Assembly (NCBI RefSeq): GCF_010728325.1
Contig: NZ_AP022570.1
Location: forward strand, 1,364,001-1,428,000
Reading direction: 5' to 3'
Length of the DNA: 64,000 nt
DNA from: Mycolicibacterium poriferae
GTDB lineage: Bacteria > Actinomycetota > Actinomycetes > Mycobacteriales > Mycobacteriaceae
Each line of letters begins with the position of its first letter. The stretch's first letter is position 1. Of this stretch, positions 17,601-26,506 are shown in pieces. The notes under the pieces are model-generated. The model saw only the letters and a program-made list of their open reading frames with translations. It had not been told where the DNA came from and ran no database searches. Made by a program: the position numbers and the translations under genes.

Positions 17601-18545
17601 TCAGATCGCCTGCGACAGTGCGCCGGTCATCACGGCGCGGCCGGCGGCGACGATCGAGGCCAGCTCGTCGATGTCGGTCGCGGTGGGCATCACCAGCGGC
17701 GGACGCACCGGCCCGGCGGGCACGCCTTCCATCGTGACGCCTGCCTTGACCAGCGAGACCGCGTAGCCGGGGACGGTGTCGCGCAACCGCACCAGCGGGT
17801 GGAAGAAGGTGCGCAACAGGTCCTCGGCGAGGTGGCGGTTGTCGGCTTCCAGCGCGTCGTAGAAGGCCAGCGCCAAGTCGGGTGCGAACGCGAACGTCGC
17901 CGACGAGTACAGCGGCACCCCGATCGCCCGGTAGGCCTGCTGCGTGGTCTCGGCGGTGGGCAGCCCGTTGAAGAACAGGAAGTCGGGGTCGACCTCGCTG
18001 GTGATGGCCGACACGATGCGCGCGACCTGGTCGAGGTTGCCGGTGCCGTCCTTGAACCCGACGACGTTGTCGATCTTCGCCACCGCCACCGCCGACGCCT
18101 CGGTGAACCGCGCGTTGCCGCGGTTGTAGACGATGACGGGAAGGTCGGTCGCGCCGGCGACGGCGCGGGTGTAGTCGACCAGGCCGGGCTGGGGCACCTC
18201 GACGAGGTAGGGGGGAAGCAGGAGCAGCCCGTCGGCGCCCACCTGCTGCGCGACCGTCGCGAACCGCTTGGCCTGCGCCACCGATCCGCCCGCACCGGCA
18301 TAGACGGGAACCCGCCCGGCGACCACGTCCACCGCGGTGCGGACGACGGTGCTGAACTCCTGGTCGTCGAGGGCGTGGAATTCGCCGGTGCCGCAGGCGA
18401 CGAACACGCCGCCCGGCCCGGCTGCGACCCCTTTGGCGATGTGGTCGGCCAGGGCGTCGACGTCGACGTCGCCGGTCTCGGTGAACGGGGTGACGGGGAA
18501 GAACAGCACTCCGTCGAAGGACGGGCGGGACGTGGAACGCATCAA
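17601..18545 (-). CDS. kdgD: 5-dehydro-4-deoxyglucarate dehydratase
   Basis: A 314-residue DHDPS/NAL-superfamily TIM barrel that dehydrates and decarboxylates 5-keto-4-deoxyglucarate to 2-ketoglutarate semialdehyde. The Schiff-base Lys lies in VVGFKDGTGN and the catalytic Tyr in VIVYNRGNA. The N-terminal GVLFFPVTPF and FVACGTGEFHAL are KdgD-like, as opposed to DapA-like. It lies between the dehydratase paralogue (2 bp) and the semialdehyde dehydrogenase gene (49 bp), and that context fixes the pathway. Confidence 0.9.
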   Translation of the reverse strand: MMRSTSRPSFDGVLFFPVTPFTETGDVDVDALADHIAKGVAAGPGGVFVACGTGEFHALDDQEFSTVVRTAVDVVAGRVPVYAGAGGSVAQAKRFATVAQQVGADGLLLLPPYLVEVPQPGLVDYTRAVAGATDLPVIVYNRGNARFTEASAVAVAKIDNVVGFKDGTGNLDQVARIVSAITSEVDPDFLFFNGLPTAETTQQAYRAIGVPLYSSATFAFAPDLALAFYDALEADNRHLAEDLLRTFFHPLVRLRDTVPGYAVSLVKAGVTMEGVPAGPVRPPLVMPTATDIDELASIVAAGRAVMTGALSQAI

Positions 18546-18594
18546 GGGCTCCTAGCAGGGGTTGTCGGGCCTGGGGCCCGGTCGGTGGGTGGGG

Positions 18595-20220
18595 TCAGTC
18601 CTGGCTGAGCCGGCCGTCGATGCGCCGCCACAGGTGATCGGGGTTGCCGTCCGCAATTGCACTGGGCAGCAGGGACTTCGGAACATTCTGGTAGCACACC
18701 GGCCGCAGGAAGCGTTCGATCGCGCGGCTACCCACGGAGGTGCTGCGGGAGTCGGACGTCGCCGGGAACGGGCCGCCGTGCACCATGGCGTGGCTGACCT
18801 CGACGCCGGTGGGCCACCCGCCGAACAGGATCCGTCCGGCCTTGAGCTCCAGGCGCGGCAGCAGTTCGGCAGCGGCGTCGAGGTCGGAGTCGTCGGCGTG
18901 CACGGTCGCGGTCAGCTGCCCTTCGATACCGTCGGCGACGGCGTGCATCTCCGCGGCGTCGGCGCAGCGCACGATCAGGCTCGACGAGCCGAACACCTCG
19001 GCCTGCAGCGCCTCGGAGTTCAGGAAGCTCTCCGCATCGGTGGTGAACAGGGCTGCGTGGCAACCGCATTCGTTGCTCGCGTCCTGGCCGCGGCCGACCA
19101 GCTCGGCCGCCCCGGACAGCGCGGTGACGCCCTCGGCGTAGCTGCGGGCGATGGCCGGGGTGAGCATGGGTGTGGCCGGGGCCTGTGCCAGCGCCTCGCG
19201 GGCTGCGGCGACGAATGCGTCGAGGCCCGGGCCGTCGACGGCGATGACCAGTCCGGGGTTGGTGCAGAACTGCCCGGATCCCATCGTCAACGATGCGACG
19301 AACGCGCGGCCGAGTTCGTTGCCGCGGCCGGCCAGGGCGCCGTCGAGGACGAAGACGGGGTTGATGGAGCTCATCTCGGCGTAGACCGGGATGGGTTCGG
19401 GTCGTGCGGCAGCGGCGGCGACCAGGGCGGTGCCACCCGAGCGGGATCCGGTGAAGCCGACGGCTTTGATCCGCGGATCGGTCACGAGCGCGATCCCGAG
19501 GCCGGCGCCCGAACCGAACAGCAGTGAGAACGTTCCCGCGGGCATGCCGGATTCGGCGACCGCGGCGGTGACGGCGCGTCCGACCAGCTCGGAGGTGCCG
19601 GGGTGGGCGTCGTGGGCCTTGACCACGACCGGACATCCGGCGGCCAGTGCGGAGGCGGTGTCCCCGCCGGCGACCGAGAAGGCCAGCGGGAAGTTCGAGG
19701 CGCCGAACACGGCGACGGGACCCAGTCCGATGAAGCGTTGGCGCAGGTCCGGGCGGGGCAGCGGGGACCGGTCGGGCAGGGCGGTGTCGATGCGGGCCCC
19801 CTGGTAACTGCCTTCGCGCAGCACTTCGGCGAACAGGCGCAGCTGCCCGGTGGTGCGGCCGACCTCGCCGGTGATGCGTGCCTGCGGCAGCCCGGTTTCG
19901 GCGACGGCGCGCGCGATCAGGGGCTCGCTGATCGCCTCGATCTGCCCAGCGATCGCCTCGAGGAAGCGGGCCCGTTGGTCGGAGGTGGTGGCGCGGTAGG
20001 TACCGAACGCGTCGGCGGCCGCGGCGCAGGCGGCGTCGACGTTGCCGGCGTCACCGTGGTGATACGGCGGGTCCAGCGCGGCGCCGGCGGCGGGGTCGAA
20101 CGCGTGGATCTGCGTGCCCGTCCCGCGCACGGGCGTCCCGGCGATGATCATCTGACCGGTGAGACGGTGGGTTTCGGGAATCGTCGCAGTCATGACGTCA
20201 ACGGTATGAGGCATATCCAT
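18595..20220 (-). CDS. 2-ketoglutarate semialdehyde dehydrogenase (aldehyde dehydrogenase family)
   Basis: An aldehyde dehydrogenase of up to 541 residues that oxidises 2-ketoglutarate semialdehyde to 2-ketoglutarate, feeding the TCA cycle. The catalytic Cys lies in [11 protein letters not shown] and the general base Glu in [19 protein letters not shown] corresponds to the cofactor-binding region. The long N terminus and overall pattern match the hexarate-pathway subgroup. Possible starts are ATG 20220, 20214 and 20193, and none has a strong ribosome-binding site. It begins the dehydrogenase-kdgD-dehydratase unit, 71 bp after the HxlR gene. Confidence 0.87.
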   Translation of the reverse strand: MDMPHTVDVMTATIPETHRLTGQMIIAGTPVRGTGTQIHAFDPAAGAALDPPYHHGDAGNVDAACAAAADAFGTYRATTSDQRARFLEAIAGQIEAISEPLIARAVAETGLPQARITGEVGRTTGQLRLFAEVLREGSYQGARIDTALPDRSPLPRPDLRQRFIGLGPVAVFGASNFPLAFSVAGGDTASALAAGCPVVVKAHDAHPGTSELVGRAVTAAVAESGMPAGTFSLLFGSGAGLGIALVTDPRIKAVGFTGSRSGGTALVAAAAARPEPIPVYAEMSSINPVFVLDGALAGRGNELGRAFVASLTMGSGQFCTNPGLVIAVDGPGLDAFVAAAREALAQAPATPMLTPAIARSYAEGVTALSGAAELVGRGQDASNECGCHAALFTTDAESFLNSEALQAEVFGSSSLIVRCADAAEMHAVADGIEGQLTATVHADDSDLDAAAELLPRLELKAGRILFGGWPTGVEVSHAMVHGGPFPATSDSRSTSVGSRAIERFLRPVCYQNVPKSLLPSAIADGNPDHLWRRIDGRLSQD

Positions 20221-20291
20221 GCCTGTCCAAGACCATTTCTCACATCATTGATGCGTCGATTAGATCAATCGACGCACCTGGCCCGGGTGCC

Positions 20292-20972
20292 TCAGGACAG
20301 GGCGAGGTGGCTTTCGATGAGCGCGACCAGCGCGTCGGTGGCCGCAGTGTCTCCCGAGATGTCGACCTGGTCGGAACGCACCGCGTCGCTGAGCGTGAGC
20401 TGCCTGCCGAGCAGCGCGGCGACCGTCGGCGCCGCGGCCCGCACGGTGACGTCGGGTGGCGTCGCGGCCGGCCCGGGCGCCACCCGCATTCGTCCGCCGC
20501 GGACCTGCAGGCAGGCGGTGCTGTCCCCGATGTGGAACTCGTAGAGCGCATCGGGGCCGGGGTCCATGTCGCCGGTGAGATCGGCGGCCAGGAAGCTCAG
20601 TAGCCATTCGGCCCGGAAGGCCTCGCGGCCGACGTCGGCGTCGGTCATCTGGTGCCGGGCACCCCAGGTGGCGAGCGGAATCATGGCGAGTGCGAGTTCG
20701 CGGCCGGCCTCGGAGAGCTCGTAGACCACCGCGGAGCCGGGTTGTCCGACGGCGAGGCGGCGCTGGATGACGCCGTCGGTCTCGAGCTGGCGGACGCGGG
20801 TGGCCAGCAGGCTGGTCCCGATTCCGGGAAGAGCGTCGGCCAGGTCGGTGTAGCGCTTCGGTCCCGTGCCCAGCTCACGCACGATCAGCAGCGTCCAGCG
20901 CTCGCCGACCACGTCGAGGGCATGGGCCAGCCCGCAGAACTGTCCGTAGGTCTTGCGTGCCACGTCCGCCAT
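20292..20972 (-). CDS. HxlR-type winged-helix regulator with C-terminal sterol-carrier-like domain
   Basis: A roughly 226-residue protein. Residues 5-100 form an HxlR-type winged helix (FCGLAHALDVVGERWTLLIVREL). The C-terminal 100 residues look like an SCP2-type ligand pocket, a combination seen in actinobacterial HxlR proteins. ATG 20972 (MADVARK) is chosen over the in-frame ATG 20981. It is upstream of and co-directional with the sugar-acid genes, and may regulate them or itself. An AT-rich promoter-like region lies at 20985-21060. Confidence 0.82.
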   Translation of the reverse strand: MADVARKTYGQFCGLAHALDVVGERWTLLIVRELGTGPKRYTDLADALPGIGTSLLATRVRQLETDGVIQRRLAVGQPGSAVVYELSEAGRELALAMIPLATWGARHQMTDADVGREAFRAEWLLSFLAADLTGDMDPGPDALYEFHIGDSTACLQVRGGRMRVAPGPAATPPDVTVRAAAPTVAALLGRQLTLSDAVRSDQVDISGDTAATDALVALIESHLALS

Positions 20973-21110
20973 GGTACCCATTCACTCACATTTCAATCGC
21001 AAAGTACAAATTCTGTTGGCAACTTCTATTTCTTATGTTACGTTCGGAATCAGTTCGGGCGCTTCGCGGAATCCGAGCCGCGGCCAGCCCACGAGGTGAG
21101 GTGAAATGAC

Positions 21111-21338
21111 ATGGCTTCTCTGTCCATGGATTCCGTGACCGGTGCGCATGCCCGGCGGTGGTCGCTGTCTGCTCTGTTGCGGTGGCTGCAGGCGCCCATC
21201 GCGCCGCAGTCCACGGCGTTGGTGCGGGACGACACGACGACCGCCGGCCCGGCCAAGCCCGGCAAGCGCCACTACCCGGCGCAGCGGGACCGGGTCTTCG
21301 AGCAGGCCGCGATGGCCCGGGAGATGTACCGACTCTGA
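21111..21338 (+). CDS. Small conserved-looking protein of unknown function
   Basis: A 75-residue ORF starting at ATG 21111, preceded by GAGGTGAGGTGAAATGAC. The product is basic, with a Trp/Leu-rich N-terminal helix (RRWSLSALLRWLQAP) and a C-terminal RHYPAQRDRVFEQAAMAREMYRL-like amphipathic helix. It lies divergent from the HxlR gene and upstream of a kinase gene. I do not recognise the family. Codon use and the upstream AT-rich promoter region support it as real. Confidence 0.6.
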   Translation: MASLSMDSVTGAHARRWSLSALLRWLQAPIAPQSTALVRDDTTTAGPAKPGKRHYPAQRDRVFEQAAMAREMYRL

Positions 21339-21494
21339 CCACGGCGCTTGCCGGACCGTCGCACCGCCGGCAGAACACCCAGCGAAACCCTGCTCATCCC
21401 CGGTATCCCGGGTTTCCCGGCTCGGGGGCGACCGCGGCGGACATGAGGTAGCTTCAACGCACGAACCGATTGGCCGCAGCCGAGGAGACCAGCG

Positions 21495-23249
21495 GTGAAT
21501 GCGACACCATTCGGGCACTATCGGCTTCAGAAGCTGATCGGCCGGGGCGGGATGGGCGAGGTCTATCAGGCCTACGACACCAGGACCGACCGTGTCGTCG
21601 CGCTGAAGGTGCTGCCGCACCACATGGCCGAGGACGAGGTCTTCCAGGCTCGGTTCCGCCGTGAATCCCAATCCGCCGCAGGGATCAACGACCCGCACGT
21701 CGTGCCCATCCACAGCTACGGCGAGATCGACGGCCGGCTCTACCTCGACATGCGCCTGATCGAGGGCCGCAATCTGGGCGCGATGCTCGCCGAGACGGAG
21801 AAGCCGCTCGGGGCGCCGTTCGCGGTGCACGTCGTCGAGCAGGTCGCGCACGCGCTGGACTCCGCGCACAAAGCCGGGCTCATCCACCGCGACATCAAGC
21901 CGTCGAACATCCTGATCACCGGCCGCGACTTCGTCTACTTGATCGACTTCGGGCTGGCCCGCACCGCCGGGGAGCAGGCCCTGACCACCGCGGGCAGCAC
22001 CCTGGGCACGCTGGCCTACATGGCGCCCGAGCGTTTCGAGGCCGGCCAGGTCGACGCCCGCTCCGACGTCTACGCACTGACCTGCGTGCTCTACGAGCTG
22101 CTCACCGGGTCGCGGCCGTACCCTGCCGACAGCCTCGAGCAGCAGATCGCCGGGCACATGATGGCCCCGCTGCCGCGCCCGTCGGACACCGATCCGCGGC
22201 TGGCAGCGTTCGACTCCGTCATCGCGAAGGGAATGGCCAAGAAGCCGGCCAAGCGCTACCAGAGCGCCGGTGAACTCGCCGTCGCCGCCCGGCGCGCGCT
22301 CAACGCGCCGGTGCGGCGGGCCCGCGGATCACGGCACTCGGCGCGCAGCGACCGACGGTTGCCAAGACGCGTGCTGGCCCTCGCCGGTGCGGCCGCGGTT
22401 GTCCTGGCCGCGACGGCCGTCGGGGCGTGGATGTGGGCGCCGTGGCGCGACGCCGATGCGCAGGATCTGCCCGACGGCGCGATCGCGCACATCGCCGAGA
22501 CCGTGCCCGCCGACATCCGCGAGACCGGCCGGCTGGTGATCGGCGTGAACGTGCCGTACGCGCCGATGGAGTTCAAGAACGCCGACGGTCAGCTGGTCGG
22601 TTTCGACGTCGAGCTGATGAACGCGGTGGCCCGGGTGCTGGGCCTGGTTCCGGACTACCGCCAGATCCCGTTCGACCAGATCCTGCCGTCGGTGCAGGCC
22701 GGGACGGTCGACGTCGGGATGTCCTCGGTCACCGACACCGCGCAACGCGAGCAGCTCGTCGATTTCGTCACCTACTTCGAAGCCGGTACACAGTGGGCGT
22801 CGCGCCCCGGGGTCGTGGTCGGTCCTGCCGCCGCGTGCGGCGTCAAAATCGGTGTGGCGCAAGGGACATTGCAGGCCACCGAAGAATTGCCGCGCAAGAG
22901 CGACGAGTGTGTGGCTGCCGGCATGGCGCCGCTGGAGATCGTCGAGTTCGCCAGCCAGGACGCCGTGACCGCGGCGCTGGTCAAGGGTGAGGTGGACGCG
23001 ATGTCGGCGGATTCGCCGGTGACCGGTTTCGCGGTCAAACTCTCCCGTGGTGACCTGGTGCCCGCCGGCGACGTGTTCGATTCGGCCCCCTACGGCTGGC
23101 CGGTGCCCAAGGACTCACAGCTCGCGGAATCACTGCGGCAGGCACTCGAGCACCTGATCGAGACTGGCGACTATCGGGCCATCGCCACCATGTGGGGCGT
23201 CGAGCGCGGCATGATCGACAAGCCGCAGATCAACGGCGCCGGCGGGTAG
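21495..23249 (+). CDS. Receptor-type Ser/Thr protein kinase fused to an extracellular solute-binding domain
   Basis: A 584-residue protein. Residues 9-270 form a complete Hanks-type kinase: G-loop IGRGGMG 15-21, Lys38, HRDIKPSN 131-138, DFG 151-153, and GTLAYMAPER before the C lobe. A basic linker leads to a transmembrane helix at about 293-312. Residues 345-575 form an extracytoplasmic amino-acid-binding-protein (SBP family 3) domain: LVIGVNVPYAPMEF, VGFDVELMNAVAR, QILPSVQAGTVDVG. It should sense a small solute outside and signal by phosphorylation inside. GTG 21495 follows GAGGAG. There is no transporter nearby. Confidence 0.9.
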   Translation: MNATPFGHYRLQKLIGRGGMGEVYQAYDTRTDRVVALKVLPHHMAEDEVFQARFRRESQSAAGINDPHVVPIHSYGEIDGRLYLDMRLIEGRNLGAMLAETEKPLGAPFAVHVVEQVAHALDSAHKAGLIHRDIKPSNILITGRDFVYLIDFGLARTAGEQALTTAGSTLGTLAYMAPERFEAGQVDARSDVYALTCVLYELLTGSRPYPADSLEQQIAGHMMAPLPRPSDTDPRLAAFDSVIAKGMAKKPAKRYQSAGELAVAARRALNAPVRRARGSRHSARSDRRLPRRVLALAGAAAVVLAATAVGAWMWAPWRDADAQDLPDGAIAHIAETVPADIRETGRLVIGVNVPYAPMEFKNADGQLVGFDVELMNAVARVLGLVPDYRQIPFDQILPSVQAGTVDVGMSSVTDTAQREQLVDFVTYFEAGTQWASRPGVVVGPAAACGVKIGVAQGTLQATEELPRKSDECVAAGMAPLEIVEFASQDAVTAALVKGEVDAMSADSPVTGFAVKLSRGDLVPAGDVFDSAPYGWPVPKDSQLAESLRQALEHLIETGDYRAIATMWGVERGMIDKPQINGAGG

Positions 23250-23253
23250 CGGC

Positions 23254-23400
23254 TCAGCGCAACGGCGGGTGCACTTCTCGCGCGTAGGCGTCGAAGAGTC
23301 GGCCATGTCCGGTCCGAGTTGTTGGACGTACAGCTCGTCCAACCCCGCATCGAGGTAGCTGCGCACCTGCGCGACCCGGCCGCAAACGTGTAAAAGGCGC
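23254..23400 (-). pseudogene. C-terminal remnant of an F420-dependent LLM-class oxidoreductase
   Basis: On the minus strand this segment reads GRVAQVRSYLDAGLDELYV, then QQLGPDMAD, then continues one frame over as LFDAYAREVHPPLR and stop. The conserved YLDAG-DE-YV-Q-GPD...FF..Y...V.P.LR ending is typical of LLM-class (luciferase-like) F420 oxidoreductases. Restoring one T after codon GAC rejoins the frames as DFFDAYAREV. Upstream the coding potential ends, so only about 50 codons survive. It is a decayed, frameshifted fragment between a kinase gene and a small two-gene operon. Confidence 0.6.
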
Positions 23401-23444
23401 TGACCGGGGTACGACCACCACACCCGGAACGAAGAGGAGCGTCG

Positions 23445-23801
23445 ATGAGAATTCGCACCATTCCGTGGGCGATCCTGCGGACGCAGTACCGGCTGGGACG
23501 GGTTCCGATCCGGATGCTGGAGGAACAACTGGTCGCCCGGATGGGCCCGGAAGCGCCGGTGCGGTTGCTGTTCGAGCGTGCCATCGGCGCGCTGGACGCG
23601 GCGGTCGGCATCGTGCTCGCCGACGGTGCCCTCGAGGACGAAGGTGTCGCCCGCATCGAGCGCGCCGCCGAACTGGAAGAGGCGGCGCACCTCGACGAGA
23701 TTGCCGCCCGGCGTCTCCGACAGGCCGACGCCGAATTGCGACGCCGGCGCGACGAAGCCCGGAACGCCCCGCGCCAAGCTGCCCAGACAGGACGATCATG
23801 A
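23445..23801 (+). CDS. Conserved-looking hypothetical protein, charged helical
   Basis: A 118-residue protein starting at ATG 23445 after GAGGAGCG. The N terminus is basic (MRIRTIPWAILRTQYRLGRVPIRMLEEQL). The C-terminal half is a long Ala/Arg/Glu-rich helix (residues about 55-105) that could form a coiled coil. Its stop overlaps the ATG of the next gene (ATGA), so the two are coupled. I do not recognise a functional family. Confidence 0.7.
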   Translation: MRIRTIPWAILRTQYRLGRVPIRMLEEQLVARMGPEAPVRLLFERAIGALDAAVGIVLADGALEDEGVARIERAAELEEAAHLDEIAARRLRQADAELRRRRDEARNAPRQAAQTGRS

Positions 23802-24043
23802 CCGCTCTTCCGCCGGATCCCGCCCCCGAGAACGCCCCCGGTCCAGACCGTGCCGGGGGTGTTCCTCCGGGTGAGACGCCGCCGGATTCGGCGCAGACCT
23901 CGGCGACGTCGAACGCCGACCCCACCGCGGGGCGCAACCTGACCCCGCGGGCCGTGGTGACGTTTGTGGCGATCGGGCTGTTCGCCGCACTGTTCGCCGT
24001 CACCGCGGTGGTGCTGGTGATGGAGTTGCTGGCGGCGTTCTAG
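23798..24043 (+). CDS. DUF6480-type single-pass membrane protein
   Basis: An 81-residue protein with a Pro-rich cytoplasmic N terminus ([24 protein letters not shown]), which is the DUF6480 signature, and one C-terminal transmembrane helix at about residues 53-78. ATG 23798 overlaps the stop of the upstream gene. The open frame extends further upstream but only as a shadow of that gene. The function is unknown. The family is widespread in actinobacteria. Confidence 0.75.
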   Translation: MTALPPDPAPENAPGPDRAGGVPPGETPPDSAQTSATSNADPTAGRNLTPRAVVTFVAIGLFAALFAVTAVVLVMELLAAF

Positions 24044-24052
24044 CCCAACGGA

Positions 24053-26242
24053 TTACGCCGGCACCGGGCTGCGGTGCTCGGCCTCCAGCTTGGTCCCCTC
24101 GATGTCCAGATCGGGGACGTAGCGGCCGAACCACTTGGAGTGCTTCCACATCGTGTCACCCAGCATGGCCATCACCGCGGGAATCAATGTCAGCCGCACC
24201 ACGAACGCATCGAGGAACACGCCGACGGCCAGGGTCAGCCCGATGGATTTGATGATCGGGTCGCCGCCGGCGAGGAAGGCGATGAACACGCCGAACATGA
24301 TCAACGCCGCGGCGGTGACGACGCGCGCCGAGAGCCCGACCCCGCTGCGGACGGCGTCCACCGCGGTGTCTGTGCGGGAGAGCTCCTCGCGGATGCGCGA
24401 CACCACGAACACCTCGTAGTCGCTGGACAAGCCGAAGACGATGGCCAGCACGATGATCGGCAGGAAGCTGATCGTCTCACCGGGGGTGATTCCGAGAAGT
24501 GATGCGCCCCAGCCCCATTGGAAGATCGCGACCTGGACGCCGACCGCGGCGAACACCGACAGCAGGAACCCGACGATCGATGTCAGCGGGACCAACGCGG
24601 CGCGGAACGCGACGGTCAGCAGCACGAACGCGAGGCCGACGACGACGATGATGAACACCGGTAGCGCAGCGGCCAGCTTGGCGGAGGTATCGATGTTCGA
24701 GGCGGTGTTGCCGCCGACGAGAATCGTTGCCCCGGTGTCGGCTTCGATGGCGTCGCGGTCGGCGCGGATGCGCTGGACCAGGTCCGCGGTGGCGGTGTCG
24801 TTGGGGCCGGTCGCCGGAATGACCTGGATGGCGGCCGTGTCCTGGTTGCCTCCGGCCGGGGCGGCGGCAACGACGCCCTGCTCACGACCGAGGTTGGCCG
24901 CGATGGTCTGCACCGCCCGCGGATCAGTGGCGTCACTGAGGTCGGCGACGACCAGCAGCGGGCCGTTGAAGCCGGGGCCGAGATGCTCGGCGGTCACATC
25001 GTAGGCCTGACGTGCGGTGCTGAACTCCGGCTGCGACGCACCGCTGGGCAGGACCAGATGCATTCCGAGGGTGGGTAATCCGATCAGGATCAATCCGGCG
25101 GCACCGGTCACCAGCAGCGGCTTGCGGAATCGGACCACGAACCGCGCCCACGTCGCTCCCATGGTGCGGTGCGGGGTGTAGGTCGCCACCTGGGCGACCT
25201 CCTTGGGGCGGCCGGGCTGCAGCGGGGGTTGGATGAAGCGCGCGACCTGCCCGCCGGCGAATCCGAACAGGGCGGGCAGTAGCGTCACCGCGATCAGCAT
25301 CGCGATGAACACCGACACCGCCGCGGCCAGACCCATGTAGGTCAGGAACGGGATGCCCACCACCGCCAGGCCGCACAGCGCGATGATCACGGTGAGTGCC
25401 GCGAAAACGACGGCGCCGCCGGCGGTGCCGACCGCCAGCCCGGCCGCCTCGTCGCGCGGCATCAGCAACAGCAGGTTGTTGCGGTAGCGGTTGAGGATGA
25501 ACAACGCATAGTCGATGCCGACCGCCAGTCCGAGCATCAGCGCCAGGGAGAGCGCTGCGGTCGGCATGTCCACGAACGCGGCGGCGACGAAGATCCCGAG
25601 CGCGCCGATGCCGACGCCCACCCCCGCGGTGATGATCGGTAGCCCGGCGGCCACGACCGCCCCGAAGGTGATGACGAGGATGAGGAACGCCACCCCGATG
25701 CCGATGATCTCCGGCAGGTGCGGCACGTCGACTTTGTACCCGGGGTAGACGCTGCCGCCGTATTCGACGCGCAGTCCCGCCTGCTCGGCGGGGGCCATCG
25801 CGTCTTCCAGCGACGTCAACGACGACTCGGAGACCTCGCCGATCTGCTGGGTCCACTGCACGGTGCCCAGCCCGACGCGGCCGTCGGGGGCGATCTGGCC
25901 GGTTTGGCTCGGGCCGGCGGCCGCCGCGACGTTCTCGACGTTGTTGGCGGCGGCGACGGCCTCGTTGATCGCCGGTGTCAGCGTCGGGTCGGTGATGGCG
26001 CGGCCTTCGGGCGCGACGAAGGTCAGCTGGGTCTGCGCCCCGCTGAACGCGGGGAGGTTCTGCTGCAGCTGCTCCACGGCGCGCTGGGATTCGGTGCCGG
26101 GGATGGTGAAGTTGTCGCTGGGCTGTCCGCGGAACCCGAGGAAGCCGACCACCACCGCGATCAGCACTGCCAGCCAGGCGCCGAGCACCCACCAGCGGTG
26201 CCGGAAGCTGGACTGGCCAAGCGCGAACAAAAAGCGCGACAT
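24053..26242 (-). CDS. MMPL-family RND transporter
   Basis: A 729-residue RND-type membrane protein with the duplicated topology of one helix, a large extracytoplasmic loop (about 45-185 and 410-540) and five helices per half. The GIDYALF and GLSSDYEVF segments carry the proton-relay Asp-Tyr pairs of MMPL proteins. It is of the shorter MmpL11/actinobacterial type and has no MmpS partner. ATG 26242 follows AGAAGGA. The 5' region contains direct repeats with TTCGAA cores. It probably exports a lipid or drug-like substrate. It is divergent from a P450 gene. Confidence 0.88.
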   Translation of the reverse strand: MSRFLFALGQSSFRHRWWVLGAWLAVLIAVVVGFLGFRGQPSDNFTIPGTESQRAVEQLQQNLPAFSGAQTQLTFVAPEGRAITDPTLTPAINEAVAAANNVENVAAAAGPSQTGQIAPDGRVGLGTVQWTQQIGEVSESSLTSLEDAMAPAEQAGLRVEYGGSVYPGYKVDVPHLPEIIGIGVAFLILVITFGAVVAAGLPIITAGVGVGIGALGIFVAAAFVDMPTAALSLALMLGLAVGIDYALFILNRYRNNLLLLMPRDEAAGLAVGTAGGAVVFAALTVIIALCGLAVVGIPFLTYMGLAAAVSVFIAMLIAVTLLPALFGFAGGQVARFIQPPLQPGRPKEVAQVATYTPHRTMGATWARFVVRFRKPLLVTGAAGLILIGLPTLGMHLVLPSGASQPEFSTARQAYDVTAEHLGPGFNGPLLVVADLSDATDPRAVQTIAANLGREQGVVAAAPAGGNQDTAAIQVIPATGPNDTATADLVQRIRADRDAIEADTGATILVGGNTASNIDTSAKLAAALPVFIIVVVGLAFVLLTVAFRAALVPLTSIVGFLLSVFAAVGVQVAIFQWGWGASLLGITPGETISFLPIIVLAIVFGLSSDYEVFVVSRIREELSRTDTAVDAVRSGVGLSARVVTAAALIMFGVFIAFLAGGDPIIKSIGLTLAVGVFLDAFVVRLTLIPAVMAMLGDTMWKHSKWFGRYVPDLDIEGTKLEAEHRSPVPA

Positions 26243-26261
26243 CGTGTGGTCCTTCTGGGTC

Positions 26262-26303
26262 GTCGTCGTTCGAAGTTGTCGTCGTTCGAAGTCGTCGTTC
26301 AGT
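26262..26303 (-). promoter_or_regulatory. Tandem GTCGTCGTTCGAAGT repeats in the MMPL leader
   Basis: Two identical 15-bp copies of GTCGTCGTTCGAAGT at 26262-26276 and 26278-26292 are followed by a third partial copy up to about 26303. The 16-bp spacing puts two palindromic TTCGAA cores 16 bp apart, 20-60 bp upstream of the MMPL start. This could be a tandem operator or simply a slippage repeat. Confidence 0.4.
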
Positions 26304-26506
26304 GGTGTCGTGCGGTTGTGTGGTGCTGCCTCGGCACGCCGGTCCAGGCGTCGAGCAGACACTTTTCGCAAACTGTGTTCCCACGTTGCCGCGGCTTACG
26401 CAGCACGGATGGTGTGATCTGTGCGACGCGAGGCGGGTGCCCGCCGAGGGTGCTCGTAAACGTGTTTGAACGTCCCGCGCGGGCGCCGGCTCGTAGGCTG
26501 GGCCGG

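Noticed and set aside
24053..26242. The MMPL gene as part of an MmpS-MmpL pair
   Set aside because: No MmpS gene is adjacent and the protein is of the shorter MMPL type.
25718..26506. Upstream extension of the P450 reading frame through the MMPL gene
   Set aside because: The extension is antisense to MMPL coding sequence. The P450 family start is at about 26507.
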